Assembly (NCBI GenBank): GCA_910577295.1
Contig: CAJTLS010000035.1
Span: forward strand, 1 to 24,949
From: an uncultured Eubacterium sp.
GTDB lineage: Bacteria; Bacillota; Clostridia; Lachnospirales; Lachnospiraceae
DNA: 24,949 bases
Reading direction: 5' to 3'
Part shown: positions 14,680 through 22,530 of the stretch, one piece after another
Layout: every line of letters starts with the position of its first letter
Numbering within the stretch: position 1 is the first letter of the stretch
The notes under the pieces: model-generated
What the model saw: only the letters and a program-made list of their open reading frames with translations
The model's database searches: none
Told to the model about the DNA's origin: nothing
Translations under genes and position numbers: made by a program

Positions 14680-15342
14680 CTATCTTTTTTCGCCAATTTT
14701 TCTCTCTGTTCCATTGAGCAGTCTTTTGATATTACCGGCATGCTTAATATATGCGAGCGCCGTAAATGTCAATGCCAACGCCAATAAACCAAGAAACATT
14801 GGCATTGCGCAGTACCTATATTGTAGTATTACATAAATCGGGAAATACCATACTACAACAAGGGAGCCCAGAGAAACATATCTGGTAATTGCCACGATAA
14901 GGATAAAAACAAGCAACCCGGCAAGAATCATAAACCAACCAAATAGCGAATTGGAAGACGAGGCAACAATTACTGCCGCCGAGACAGCAATTCCCTTTCC
15001 GCCTTTAAAATGTAAATAAAAGGGAAAATTGTGCCCAATCACAACGCCAAGGCCAATCACCATCGTCAATAAATATGTGACTTCCGAAGAATATCCCATA
15101 GCCGGACAGATGATAAGGCGGACAACAAACGTTGGAATAAACGCTTTTAGCAAATCTCCGGCAAATGTGATAGCTCCGCCTTTTGCTCCCAGCGTACGAA
15201 GAGCATTGGTCGTCCCGATATTACCGCTGCCCTCGGACTGAATGTTATGGCCGCTCATCTTCGCCACAACATAACCGGTTGAAAAACAGCCAAATCCATA
15301 CCCAACCAGCAAGAAAAGCAATGATAACCAAATCTCTGTCAT
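14680..15342 (-). CDS. plsY: Acyl-phosphate:glycerol-3-phosphate acyltransferase
   Basis: PlsY transfers an acyl group from acyl phosphate to glycerol 3-phosphate, giving lysophosphatidic acid at the membrane. The 220-residue product has about seven hydrophobic segments. The family motifs are GYGFGCFSTGYVVAK at the N-terminus, SEGSGNIGTTNALRTLG (36-52), GHNFPFYLHFKGGKG (about 103-117) and a C-terminal HAGNIKRLLNGTE. It starts 6 bases after der with GGAG upstream and precedes gpsA, which makes its substrate. Confidence 0.96.
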   Translation of the reverse strand: MTEIWLSLLFLLVGYGFGCFSTGYVVAKMSGHNIQSEGSGNIGTTNALRTLGAKGGAITFAGDLLKAFIPTFVVRLIICPAMGYSSEVTYLLTMVIGLGVVIGHNFPFYLHFKGGKGIAVSAAVIVASSSNSLFGWFMILAGLLVFILIVAITRYVSLGSLVVVWYFPIYVILQYRYCAMPMFLGLLALALTFTALAYIKHAGNIKRLLNGTERKIGEKR

Positions 15343-15348
15343 TCTATT

Positions 15349-16674
15349 TTACTCCTTTTCCTTTCTTTCCCTAATAAATATGCGAATCGGTGTTCCGACA
15401 AAACCAAAAGTTTCACGTATACGATTTTCAATATACCTCTGATAAGAAAAATGCATCAGTTCCTTTTTATTGACAAACAACACAAACGTTGGCGGTTTTG
15501 TACTCACCTGTGTAATATAGAACAGTTTCAAACGCTTTCCCTTATCGGAAGGTGGCTGCTGCATCGCTACCGCCTCCGCCAATATCTCATTCAAAACGCC
15601 TGTCTGAATGCGCATGGCATGGTTTTGAATCACCGTCTCCAAACGGTCAAATATAATGTTTACACGCTGTCCTGTCAAAGCAGAAATAAACAATATCTCT
15701 GCATAAGGAACAAACGACAAAATGTCGTGAATCTTTTTCGTATAATCTTTTACCGTAGCATTATTTTTCTCAATCGCATCCCATTTATTTACCGCAATGA
15801 TTAACCCGCGCCCCCTGTCGTGGGCAATGCCGGCAATCTTGGCGTCCTGCTCGGTGACTCCCTCTACAGCGTCAATCATCAAAATCACCACGTCCGAACG
15901 CTCTATCGCGGCTACCGTGCGGATAATGCTATAGCGCTCTATCGCTTCTTTAATCCTGCTTTTGCGCCTGAGTCCAGCCGTATCAATAAATACATAATCC
16001 CTGCCGTTATGTGAAATTTCCGTATCAATGGCATCTCTCGTTGTTCCTGCTACATTGGAAACAATAACCCGCTCCTCTCCGAGCAGTTTATTAATCAAAG
16101 AAGATTTTCCCGCATTCGGTCTTCCCACAATAGCCACTTTCGGCCGGTCATCCTCTTCTTTCTCCATATTCTCAACGGCAACCCATTCAGAAACGGAATC
16201 CAGCATATCGCCAATCCCTAACTTAGATGTCGCAGAAATAGGGTGCGGGTCTCCGATACCGAGATTGTAAAACTCATACACATCCGGCATATATTTATCA
16301 AAATTGTCAACTTTATTCACAACTAATACAATCGGCTTACCGGAACGCCGGAGCATATCTGCCACTTTCGCGTCCGCGTCCGTCAGACCCTGTCGGACAT
16401 CAACGATAAATAGAATGACGTCGGCCGTATCAATGGCAATCTCCGCCTGTTCTCTCATATGTTTTAACATATGGTCTTTTGCATCTATCTCAATCCCGCC
16501 AGTGTCAATCAGGGAATATGATTGATTGAGCCATGTCACATCCGCATAAATACGGTCTCTTGTAACACCGGGATAGTCTTCCACAATAGAAATCTTTTCT
16601 CCGGCTAATGTATTGAATAGTGTGGACTTTCCTACATTAGGCCTCCCTACTATTGCCAAAATAGGTTTACTCAT
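15349..16674 (-). CDS. der: Ribosome biogenesis GTPase Der (EngA)
   Basis: Der is a double-GTPase needed for maturation of the 50S subunit. The 441-residue product has two G domains in tandem. The first shows GRPNVGKST (10-18), DTGG and NKVD (120-123). The second shows GRPNAGKSS (184-192), DTAGLRRKSR and NKWD. A KH-like C-terminal domain follows from about residue 355 (FVLFVNKKELMHFSYQRYIENRIRE). The start at 16674 has AGGAGGAACAGA upstream. It heads an operon with plsY and gpsA, an arrangement conserved in clostridia. Confidence 0.97.
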   Translation of the reverse strand: MSKPILAIVGRPNVGKSTLFNTLAGEKISIVEDYPGVTRDRIYADVTWLNQSYSLIDTGGIEIDAKDHMLKHMREQAEIAIDTADVILFIVDVRQGLTDADAKVADMLRRSGKPIVLVVNKVDNFDKYMPDVYEFYNLGIGDPHPISATSKLGIGDMLDSVSEWVAVENMEKEEDDRPKVAIVGRPNAGKSSLINKLLGEERVIVSNVAGTTRDAIDTEISHNGRDYVFIDTAGLRRKSRIKEAIERYSIIRTVAAIERSDVVILMIDAVEGVTEQDAKIAGIAHDRGRGLIIAVNKWDAIEKNNATVKDYTKKIHDILSFVPYAEILFISALTGQRVNIIFDRLETVIQNHAMRIQTGVLNEILAEAVAMQQPPSDKGKRLKLFYITQVSTKPPTFVLFVNKKELMHFSYQRYIENRIRETFGFVGTPIRIFIRERKEKE

Positions 16675-16716
16675 TCTGTTCCTCCTATGTGTTTGCTAAA
16701 ACACGTCATCTTCTTT

Positions 16717-16745
16717 ATTATATTTGTTTTATGTCAGGAAAGCAA
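16717..16745 (-). promoter_or_regulatory. Sigma-A promoter of der-plsY-gpsA
   Basis: TTGCTT (16745-16740), a 17-base spacer and TATAAT (16722-16717) on the minus strand, about 43 bases before the der start. A small inverted repeat (GTGTTT-TAGC-AAACAC) lies in the leader just before the ribosome site. Confidence 0.65.
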
Positions 16746-16799
16746 GCATGATAATAAGTTTTATGTGAGTAACAGGAAATCGTGGCCTCATCCGCCCTC

Positions 16800-17156
16800 T
16801 TAATCCCCCTGATACATAAAGGCATTGCGTATTAGCGAAATCTCTTCTCCCAATATAAAGACGACATCAAAACGCACCGGCGTATCCGGTGAAATTCTTT
16901 TTTCCCGCAGATAAAATCTGGCTGCTTTTCCTATTCGCTGCATTTTCTGTTTTGTTATCACCCCCTCGGGCGCCCCATATTCCGTACCAGAACGGTATTT
17001 CACCTCTACAAAACACAGATACCTTCCCTCTCTCGCCACAATATCAATTTCAGCAAAACGGGTCTGATAATTTTTCTCTTCTATCAAATATCCTAGTTCC
17101 TGCAAATACTGAACAGCTTTTTGCTCCTGCAAACTTCCTAATCGTCTGCGATTCAT
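16800..17156 (-). CDS. yraN: YraN family (UPF0102) endonuclease-like protein
   Basis: The 118-residue product matches the family in length and shows the nuclease-like core: GSLQEQKAVQYLQELGYLIEEKNYQTRFAEIDIVAREGRYLCFVEVKYRSG. The D of AEIDIVA, the E of VEVK and the K are the expected PD-(D/E)xK-type residues. The molecular role is not settled; a link to Holliday junction or transformation processes has been suggested for relatives. The start ATG at 17156 is 13 bases after GGAG, a long spacing. It is the last gene of the rnhB cluster, 34 bases after the FlhB-like gene. Confidence 0.93.
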   Translation of the reverse strand: MNRRRLGSLQEQKAVQYLQELGYLIEEKNYQTRFAEIDIVAREGRYLCFVEVKYRSGTEYGAPEGVITKQKMQRIGKAARFYLREKRISPDTPVRFDVVFILGEEISLIRNAFMYQGD

Positions 17157-17190
17157 CGAATCGTCTTTTCTCCTTTGCTTGTTACTATCA

Positions 17191-17478
17191 TCAACGGTGC
17201 TTTTTTATTTTATCCTGAATTCTATCCATGCTGTCCACAAAAACAAGAACTTCTGCGACAATCGAATAGAGTTCCGGCGGGATGTACTCCCCGATATCCA
17301 ACACAGAAAGAGAACGAGCCAGTTTTTCATCTTTATGCACCGGCACATTTGCCTCTTTCGCCACATCAATAATTTTTTCAGCAATCCTGCCCTGACCGGT
17401 AGCAATGACCTTTGGTGCCTGTTCTCCCGGCTCGTATTCCAATGCAACTGCTGTTTTTTTCTCTTCTCTTTGCGCCAT
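17191..17478 (-). CDS. Orphan FlhB/EscU C-terminal-like protein (YlqH type)
   Basis: This 95-residue soluble protein resembles only the cytoplasmic C-terminal domain of the FlhB/YscU export-switch family: VALEYEPGEQAPKVIATGQGRIAEKIIDVAKEANVPVHKDEKLARSL, then IPPELYSIVAEVLVFV. It lacks the membrane domain and the self-cleaving NPTH motif, so it cannot be a working export switch by itself. A match in B. subtilis is YlqH, also beside rnhB. The start at 17478 has GGGGG upstream. A competing frame at 17205-17483 is antonymous in composition and has no family match, so this frame is the real one. Function unknown. Confidence 0.88.
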   Translation of the reverse strand: MAQREEKKTAVALEYEPGEQAPKVIATGQGRIAEKIIDVAKEANVPVHKDEKLARSLSVLDIGEYIPPELYSIVAEVLVFVDSMDRIQDKIKKHR

Positions 17479-17502
17479 GCCAACGCCCCCTTCCCAACTT
17501 AT

Positions 17503-18261
17503 TTACGTCCATGCATGAATAAATGTATTTCTGTGAATTGGGCACGGCCCATGCATCTTTAATGCGGCACGATGCTCCTCGGAGCCATAACCCTTATTTC
17601 TCTCAAATCCGTATTGCGGATACATCTCTGCGTATTCAATCATAAGGCGGTCTCTTGTCACCTTTGCCATAATGCTTGCCGCTGCAATCGACAAGCTCTT
17701 CGAATCCCCTTTTACAATACCGAGCTGGCGGATTGGCACATCAGGAATCGTCACCGCGTCATTCAACAATAAGTCCGGCACTACCTGTAAATCTTCAATC
17801 GCATGCTTCATCGCCTCATAAGTGGCGCGAAGAATATTTATCTCATCGATTCTTGCTGGAGAACTCATGCCAATGCCAACACTTACCGCTTTTTCTTTTA
17901 TCTCTTCAAATAGCTCTTCTCTCTTTTTAGCGCTGACTTTTTTTGAATCATTGAGTCCCTCTATCGTCAGGCCAACCGGAAGCACAACGGCGCCGGCTAC
18001 TACCGGACCGGCAAACGGCCCTCTTCCTGCTTCGTCCACACCGCAGATACAGGAATACTGTACGCCGTACTTTCGCTCAAACGCAAGCATACTTTGTAGT
18101 CGCTGCTGCTCCTTTTCATGGGACTGCAGCTTTCTCTCATATTGTGCTATCAGTTTCTTAACGCCCACGCGCTCATCGGCCATATATTGCGAAAAAAGAG
18201 CATGCCATTGCTCTTTTTCGGTTTTTTCAAATTGTTGCTTAATCTCTTTAATACTATGCAT
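17503..18261 (-). CDS. rnhB: Ribonuclease HII
   Basis: RNase HII cuts RNA-DNA hybrids and removes single ribonucleotides from DNA. The 252-residue product has an N-terminal helical extension (1-65) and the catalytic core opening with CICGVDEAGRGPFAGPVVAGAVVL, where Asp76 and Glu77 are metal ligands. Asp168 (LLNDAV) is a third. KGDSKSLSIAAASIMAKVTRDRLM and YGFERNKGYGSEEHRAAL are further family marks. The ATG at 18261 has AGGAG upstream. It leads the rnhB / FlhB-like / yraN cluster, and the nearest promoter lies inside the rhuM remnant. Confidence 0.96.
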   Translation of the reverse strand: MHSIKEIKQQFEKTEKEQWHALFSQYMADERVGVKKLIAQYERKLQSHEKEQQRLQSMLAFERKYGVQYSCICGVDEAGRGPFAGPVVAGAVVLPVGLTIEGLNDSKKVSAKKREELFEEIKEKAVSVGIGMSSPARIDEINILRATYEAMKHAIEDLQVVPDLLLNDAVTIPDVPIRQLGIVKGDSKSLSIAAASIMAKVTRDRLMIEYAEMYPQYGFERNKGYGSEEHRAALKMHGPCPIHRNTFIHAWT

Positions 18262-18277
18262 TGTCAGCTCCTATACT

Positions 18278-18501
18278 TTATATATCTTTCAACAGGCCAT
18301 ATTCAAACATTTCTATAAAACTATTAAGGCGTTTTTCCAATCCTGCATCGTTAAAGGAATATGCCATAATGTCATGCTTTCCGCAAAATCCAAATATTTC
18401 TCCGTCAGATATGTTCCTCGTTTAAGCCGTTCCACATCCATGACCCAGCCCTTAATTGTAATCACATTCTCATTATACAACACCCTGGCTGCCAATAGCA
18501 A
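18278..18501 (-). pseudogene. rhuM: Remnant of a RhuM-family gene (internal deletion plus frameshift)
   Basis: One frame reads ARVLYNENVITIKGWVMDVE then RLKRGTYLTEKY, which resembles the middle of RhuM proteins (…LKEYIIKGFVLDDERLK…). It jumps directly to YLDFAESMTLWHIPLTMQDW, which matches the far C-terminal part (YLDFAE..A…IPMTMKDW). The roughly 150 residues normally between are missing. After MQDW the frame shifts: inserting one G restores EKRLNSFIEMFEYGLLKDI and then a stop at 18278-18280, again as expected for the family. So the gene has lost its N-terminus, its centre, one base and its C-terminal tail. RhuM-family genes are scattered by horizontal transfer, often near mobile or defence loci. 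The comparison is from memory of the family. The remnant fills the 305-base gap between rnhB and the downstream large gene. Confidence 0.7.
18472..18501 (-). promoter_or_regulatory. Possible promoter for the rnhB cluster inside the rhuM remnant
   Basis: TTGCTA (18501-18496), an 18-base spacer and a perfect TATAAT (18477-18472) lie on the minus strand, after a terminator and before rnhB. With no other good candidate upstream, it may have been captured or evolved in the dead gene. Confidence 0.5.
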
Positions 18502-18527
18502 TGCCGTTTCATCCCTTAAAAATGTTT

Positions 18528-18560
18528 GGAAGCAAATAAAAACAAGTTTTATCTGCTTCC
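18528..18560 (-). terminator. Terminator of the prepilin operon
   Basis: GGAAGCAGATAAAA pairs with TTTTATTTGCTTCC on the minus strand (14 bp, one G-U) and is followed by AAACATTTTT. It lies 8 bases after the stop of the large gene. Confidence 0.75.
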
Positions 18561-18567
18561 ATGCAAA

Positions 18568-21327
18568 CTAATCTAAATTGAATAATGTTCTCTCATTAAT
18601 ACTGATATTTGTTTTTGTCGGCTTTCCATATATGATTTTCTTCTTTTTCTCGCTGTAAATACGACCGACCGTCTCAAATTCTACCGTGTTATATCCGTCC
18701 GCCCACTGTTTTTGGGAGTACGGAACATAAGCAACTACTGACTCGCCATCTGGAATATCATATCCCTCATATATACCATATTTGGCTTTTCCACATTCCT
18801 CCAAATAATCTTTCGCCTTGTACAGTTTCAAATCGCTATCTGCCGGCGCTGGCTGTCCCTGTTCGTTTATCAGAGTGACTTTTGTCACAACCCCCGCCTG
18901 ACCGTTATTGTTATTATGAATCAGTACTTTCAGATACGACTTATCGTTTGGCTGATAAGTCTGTTCGGACGAATAGTCTACAAGAGCAGCCACATCTGAC
19001 ATTCTTACATACTCTTTCTTCTGTCTCATCAATTTTACAACCTGCGGATTTACAACTTCCGGCCGGTTATTCATAATGAGAAAGGCAGTATTCATAGTCG
19101 TATTCGTAACATAAGAGGACTCTGCATTACCAAGCAGTGTGGAATAATAAGCTCCATTGTTCCCATTATGCGGAATTCCGACGTTTCCGGTATGTCCGTC
19201 ACTACCCGGGGCTTTTTCTGCCTGACTTGGATCCGTAAATGTTTTGTCACTGGTCGTCGTATCAAAATAAGATGGTAAATAACCGTATGTCTTTAATTGC
19301 TCTCTATTTTCTTCACTTGTCGATATCTGCTGGCTATTATAGAATAAACTTCCAAGCGCCTCAGGGAAAAAGGTCATGTTATTCCATAAATAGAAACACT
19401 TCTCCCGCTCCACGACGTCATCCGAATCAATAACTTTCGGCCTCCGGTAATATCCGGTATATTGTATCGGTGACGAGGCAGATGAGTTCTTCCCTGCCTC
19501 TGCCAGAGGTATCCTCTGGAGTTTATCCAAAATATCATCATAAAAAGTTCTCACATATGTCTCATCTTCAGCCTTTTTCGCCGTCAAATCAAACTGCGTG
19601 GTAATAATATACAACTTACCGAGATTGCTGAGTATAGAGCCAAGCTCCACATCTGGATATTGTTCTGACTGATACATTCGGATATTAGCAACACTTTCAC
19701 TGGCTAGTTTACCTACTGTATTTGTTATAATCAACGGCAGATTTTTGTTATGACAAAGCCGGAAAATTAATTTATAGCACAAATCCCACTCTAAATCATC
19801 ATCAAAGAAACTTGCCACCTTTGTCTCATCATATTTATAATCCTCTTTTCCTTTCACATACTTATAATACAAATTGTATGTCTCTTCTAAGGCAGCCGTC
19901 TTATCTTTGCCCTCGCCCGCATAACCTGCAACATAAAACATATCGGCGCGCTCTATCATATCTAACGTCTGGTCGGTATCCTTTTTCGCCATTTCATTCA
20001 ATTCGGACGGCGTCATGCAGATAACTTTCATATGAAAATCATCACACTCTTTTTGCGTCTTAAACTGGAATAACTGTCTCTTCAGTATATTATTATTGCA
20101 TATTCCATAATAGTTAAAAGAATATACTTCACTTTTTTCTTCTGGCGTTATTACATACTGACAAACTATCTGAGGATAATCGGAAAGTTTCATATACATC
20201 CCCGTAATATCATCCGATTCGCGGTACGTTGAACCTAATTCATCAATGCCTGCCCACCAAATCTGCTTTTCGTGATTATAAAATGCAGAATCGGTAATAC
20301 GCGCTGTATTCTTTTCATAAGCAGTCACTGTTTCTGGAGGAAGGTCTTTCTCATTTTCCACATATATCCAGCGGTCTGCATTTGTTCCCGTCTTTTCGAA
20401 TATTCTCTTTACTCCGTCATTCCCCCATTCCTGACGGACAAAACTAAACTCACCCTGTCCCGGTGCAACCGCCAATATAAAGCCGTTGCCGGAATATTCT
20501 CTCACTTCCGCTTCCTTTACTACCTCCGTCTTGCGGGATGCCTGCCAGTTCACATAATCCTCTTTGGCAATCTTTCTTATTTTCTGTTCCTTATTGTCTT
20601 TCTCAAATAATTCCGGATATTTATTCATAAGAGCGGTATGATTATATACCGGACGCGTAAACATACCGGATTTTCCCTCATCTTTTGCCTCATCAAACAG
20701 CTTTTTAAATTCCTCTTCCTCTACTCCGGCCTTTTTCAAATCTTCGGATGTAATCTTTAAGGAATACAGCTTTTCAAAGTCTACGAAATACTCGCTCACC
20801 AAATCTTTTTCTTCCGTAATAAGCCCTGTTGCCCCAATCGGTTTCACTTTATATTCCCAACGGGAGAACCACTCTCCTACTGGCATCAGATCCGTACGGG
20901 ACATGACATTATTATTCCCCGGTACATAGCTTCTCTGCGCTTTATTGGCCAGCTCGATACCAATCTTCATAATATCAAGAGGAGTGTTACTGTTTTCCTC
21001 CATCGCCAGATATGACATCTGCTGCTGTGCATGGTCCGCTACAACTTCCAATATGACGAATGGATTGGTCTCCGAACCTTTTTTGCCGACACAGGTAGGA
21101 ACTTCCTCACAGCATGGCTCCGCCCCCGAACCCTCTTCTCCTTTTAAGTTACTTCCCTCATTCGTCACAAGAGTATTATTTGCTATTTCCGGCTCGCCCT
21201 CCACAAAAGGCTCCTGTGGAATGAACTTACCAAATACATTTGTTTTCCAACACAAGCCGATAACGAATACTAACACAAATGTAAACACAGGAAGCATCCA
21301 TAATTTTCTCTTTCTTCTCTTATTCAT
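18568..21327 (-). CDS. Large membrane-anchored extracytoplasmic protein of the prepilin operon (DUF5057-like)
   Basis: The ATG at 21327 (MNKRRKRKLWML) has AGGAGG 8 bases upstream and gives 919 residues; the frame extends 42 bases further inside the ribosome site. Residues 1-8 are very basic, 9-30 form one membrane helix, and the rest should face outward. After an acidic linker with a cysteine cluster (EPCCEEVPTCVG) comes NPFVILEVVADHAQQQMSYL, a phrase I associate with DUF5057-type proteins of Lachnospiraceae. Aromatic-rich mixed alpha/beta sequence follows, with MFYVAGYAGEGKDKTAAL, LPLIITNTVGK and a C-terminal beta-rich domain (SYLKVLIHNNNNGQAGVV). It is the last gene of the operon, 13 bases after a PilW-like prepilin. 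I know no established function; it could be an adhesin or assembly partner of the pilus. Confidence 0.85.
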   Translation of the reverse strand: MNKRRKRKLWMLPVFTFVLVFVIGLCWKTNVFGKFIPQEPFVEGEPEIANNTLVTNEGSNLKGEEGSGAEPCCEEVPTCVGKKGSETNPFVILEVVADHAQQQMSYLAMEENSNTPLDIMKIGIELANKAQRSYVPGNNNVMSRTDLMPVGEWFSRWEYKVKPIGATGLITEEKDLVSEYFVDFEKLYSLKITSEDLKKAGVEEEEFKKLFDEAKDEGKSGMFTRPVYNHTALMNKYPELFEKDNKEQKIRKIAKEDYVNWQASRKTEVVKEAEVREYSGNGFILAVAPGQGEFSFVRQEWGNDGVKRIFEKTGTNADRWIYVENEKDLPPETVTAYEKNTARITDSAFYNHEKQIWWAGIDELGSTYRESDDITGMYMKLSDYPQIVCQYVITPEEKSEVYSFNYYGICNNNILKRQLFQFKTQKECDDFHMKVICMTPSELNEMAKKDTDQTLDMIERADMFYVAGYAGEGKDKTAALEETYNLYYKYVKGKEDYKYDETKVASFFDDDLEWDLCYKLIFRLCHNKNLPLIITNTVGKLASESVANIRMYQSEQYPDVELGSILSNLGKLYIITTQFDLTAKKAEDETYVRTFYDDILDKLQRIPLAEAGKNSSASSPIQYTGYYRRPKVIDSDDVVEREKCFYLWNNMTFFPEALGSLFYNSQQISTSEENREQLKTYGYLPSYFDTTTSDKTFTDPSQAEKAPGSDGHTGNVGIPHNGNNGAYYSTLLGNAESSYVTNTTMNTAFLIMNNRPEVVNPQVVKLMRQKKEYVRMSDVAALVDYSSEQTYQPNDKSYLKVLIHNNNNGQAGVVTKVTLINEQGQPAPADSDLKLYKAKDYLEECGKAKYGIYEGYDIPDGESVVAYVPYSQKQWADGYNTVEFETVGRIYSEKKKKIIYGKPTKTNISINERTLFNLD

Positions 21328-21340
21328 TGGAACCACCTCC

Positions 21341-21961
21341 TCAAATTGGATTCTTTGCTGATTCTGCACCCGACTGGTTTCTCATATAGATATCTTTTTT
21401 ACATGTAAACTCCGTTATACTATTTGACAATTTCATTTCCAGATGCAAAACTTTTTTCCCGGTTTTTTTGTCTTCCTTTATTTTGCAGTCAAAATCCTGC
21501 ATATCTTCCGCCAGTAAAAACTGCTGTCCCTCTGTTAAATTCACCTTTGTATTATCTGACGGGTCTACCACTTTATCTCTCTTGGCAAAATAAATGGCGT
21601 CTGTCCCTTTCCAATAATAACATTTTTCCTCAACCGGAGCCGGATACTTCTTCGTGCCGTCCGGCTGCAGTTCCAGTTCCTGTGGCACCGATTTCTTCGT
21701 GACCGTCAGAACTTTCTTATGTTCATCCCATTCAACATCACTTGCTTCCATCGTATACGTTGATATGTGATTTGTCGCATCCTTCGCCTGATTTTGTAAA
21801 GCAACCAAAGCCTGTGATACCCGCATATTATGTGCACCATATCCAAGTAAAGCAAGTAAACTGGCTAGCACGATAGCGGAGATGCCCATAGCAATGATTA
21901 ACTCCACCAACGAATAACCGCCGCGTCTCGATTTTTTCACGATATCACCGTCTTTCCTCAC
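21341..21961 (-). CDS. PilW/ComGF-like prepilin
   Basis: The product has up to 206 residues. The leader ends KKSRRGG and the predicted cleavage is G|YSLVELIIAMG, with Glu at +5 of the mature protein, the standard class III signal for prepilin peptidase. A 20-residue hydrophobic helix follows (LVELIIAMGISAIVLASLLALL), then NMRVSQALVALQNQAKDATNHIS and a beta-rich C-terminal domain. The start is uncertain: GTG at 21961 or GTG at 21940, neither with a strong ribosome site; both keep the leader short. It sits 11 bases after the GspH-like gene and 13 bases before the large protein, so all are co-transcribed. Confidence 0.88.
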   Translation of the reverse strand: MRKDGDIVKKSRRGGYSLVELIIAMGISAIVLASLLALLGYGAHNMRVSQALVALQNQAKDATNHISTYTMEASDVEWDEHKKVLTVTKKSVPQELELQPDGTKKYPAPVEEKCYYWKGTDAIYFAKRDKVVDPSDNTKVNLTEGQQFLLAEDMQDFDCKIKEDKKTGKKVLHLEMKLSNSITEFTCKKDIYMRNQSGAESAKNPI

Positions 21962-21972
21962 AAACTCATTTT

Positions 21973-22500
21973 CTACTTCTCTTCAATATAATGGTGGCCG
22001 GTATCCTGTACCATATGAACGATATATGTCGGCGCTCCCAGCGCTTCCACATAAATTTTTTCCGGACAGATACATTTTCCCATAGTACTATTATCAAAAA
22101 CAAGAAAAGCACCGTCTTTCTTCTGAAAAGCAAAACAGATAAACCCGTCCGAGGCACCGTCCAGCAACTGCTTAGTAGAGCCAAAATAAATGGATACATC
22201 CGTATCGCCAATTTCTTTTGCATTCGTCGTCGGCGAATAATTCTTCGGCTCTTTATTTGTTACATCCAGATAATAAGAAGAACCTAAACGATACAGATAC
22301 ATATACGGCTGACCTTTACCACCCATCGTCTTTGCTTTCACATTCGTCAGACTGCTGTTAATATCATACGCAGTACTCTTTGTGTCCGTGGATTTTAACA
22401 AACCAATGGAGAGTCCGACGGCGCCGGCAAGAATGCCGATAATCCCAATGATAATAATCATTTCCATCAAAGAAAATCCCTCTCTCTTTCCTCTCTGCAT
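21973..22500 (-). CDS. GspH/ComGD-like prepilin
   Basis: The ATG at 22500 (MQRGKREG) has AGGAGG 9 bases upstream and gives 175 residues. The leader is 8 residues, with cleavage predicted at G|FSLMEMIIIIG and Glu at +5. The hydrophobic helix FSLMEMIIIIGIIGILAGAV continues to residue 35 or so. The globular part contains SSLTNVKAKTMGGKGQPYMYLYRLG and FICFAFQKKDGAFLVFDNS, typical of the GspH-like beta domain. An upstream GTG at 22524 lies inside the ribosome-site region and is unlikely. It follows the PilX-like gene by 30 bases. Confidence 0.9.
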   Translation of the reverse strand: MQRGKREGFSLMEMIIIIGIIGILAGAVGLSIGLLKSTDTKSTAYDINSSLTNVKAKTMGGKGQPYMYLYRLGSSYYLDVTNKEPKNYSPTTNAKEIGDTDVSIYFGSTKQLLDGASDGFICFAFQKKDGAFLVFDNSTMGKCICPEKIYVEALGAPTYIVHMVQDTGHHYIEEK

Positions 22501-22530
22501 CCCTGACGCCTCCTTTGCACACACTGTCCA

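Noticed and set aside
17205..17483. Alternative minus-strand frame overlapping the FlhB-like gene
   Set aside because: Its translation is Trp/Arg/Lys-rich with no family resemblance, while the other frame clearly matches the FlhB C-terminal domain.
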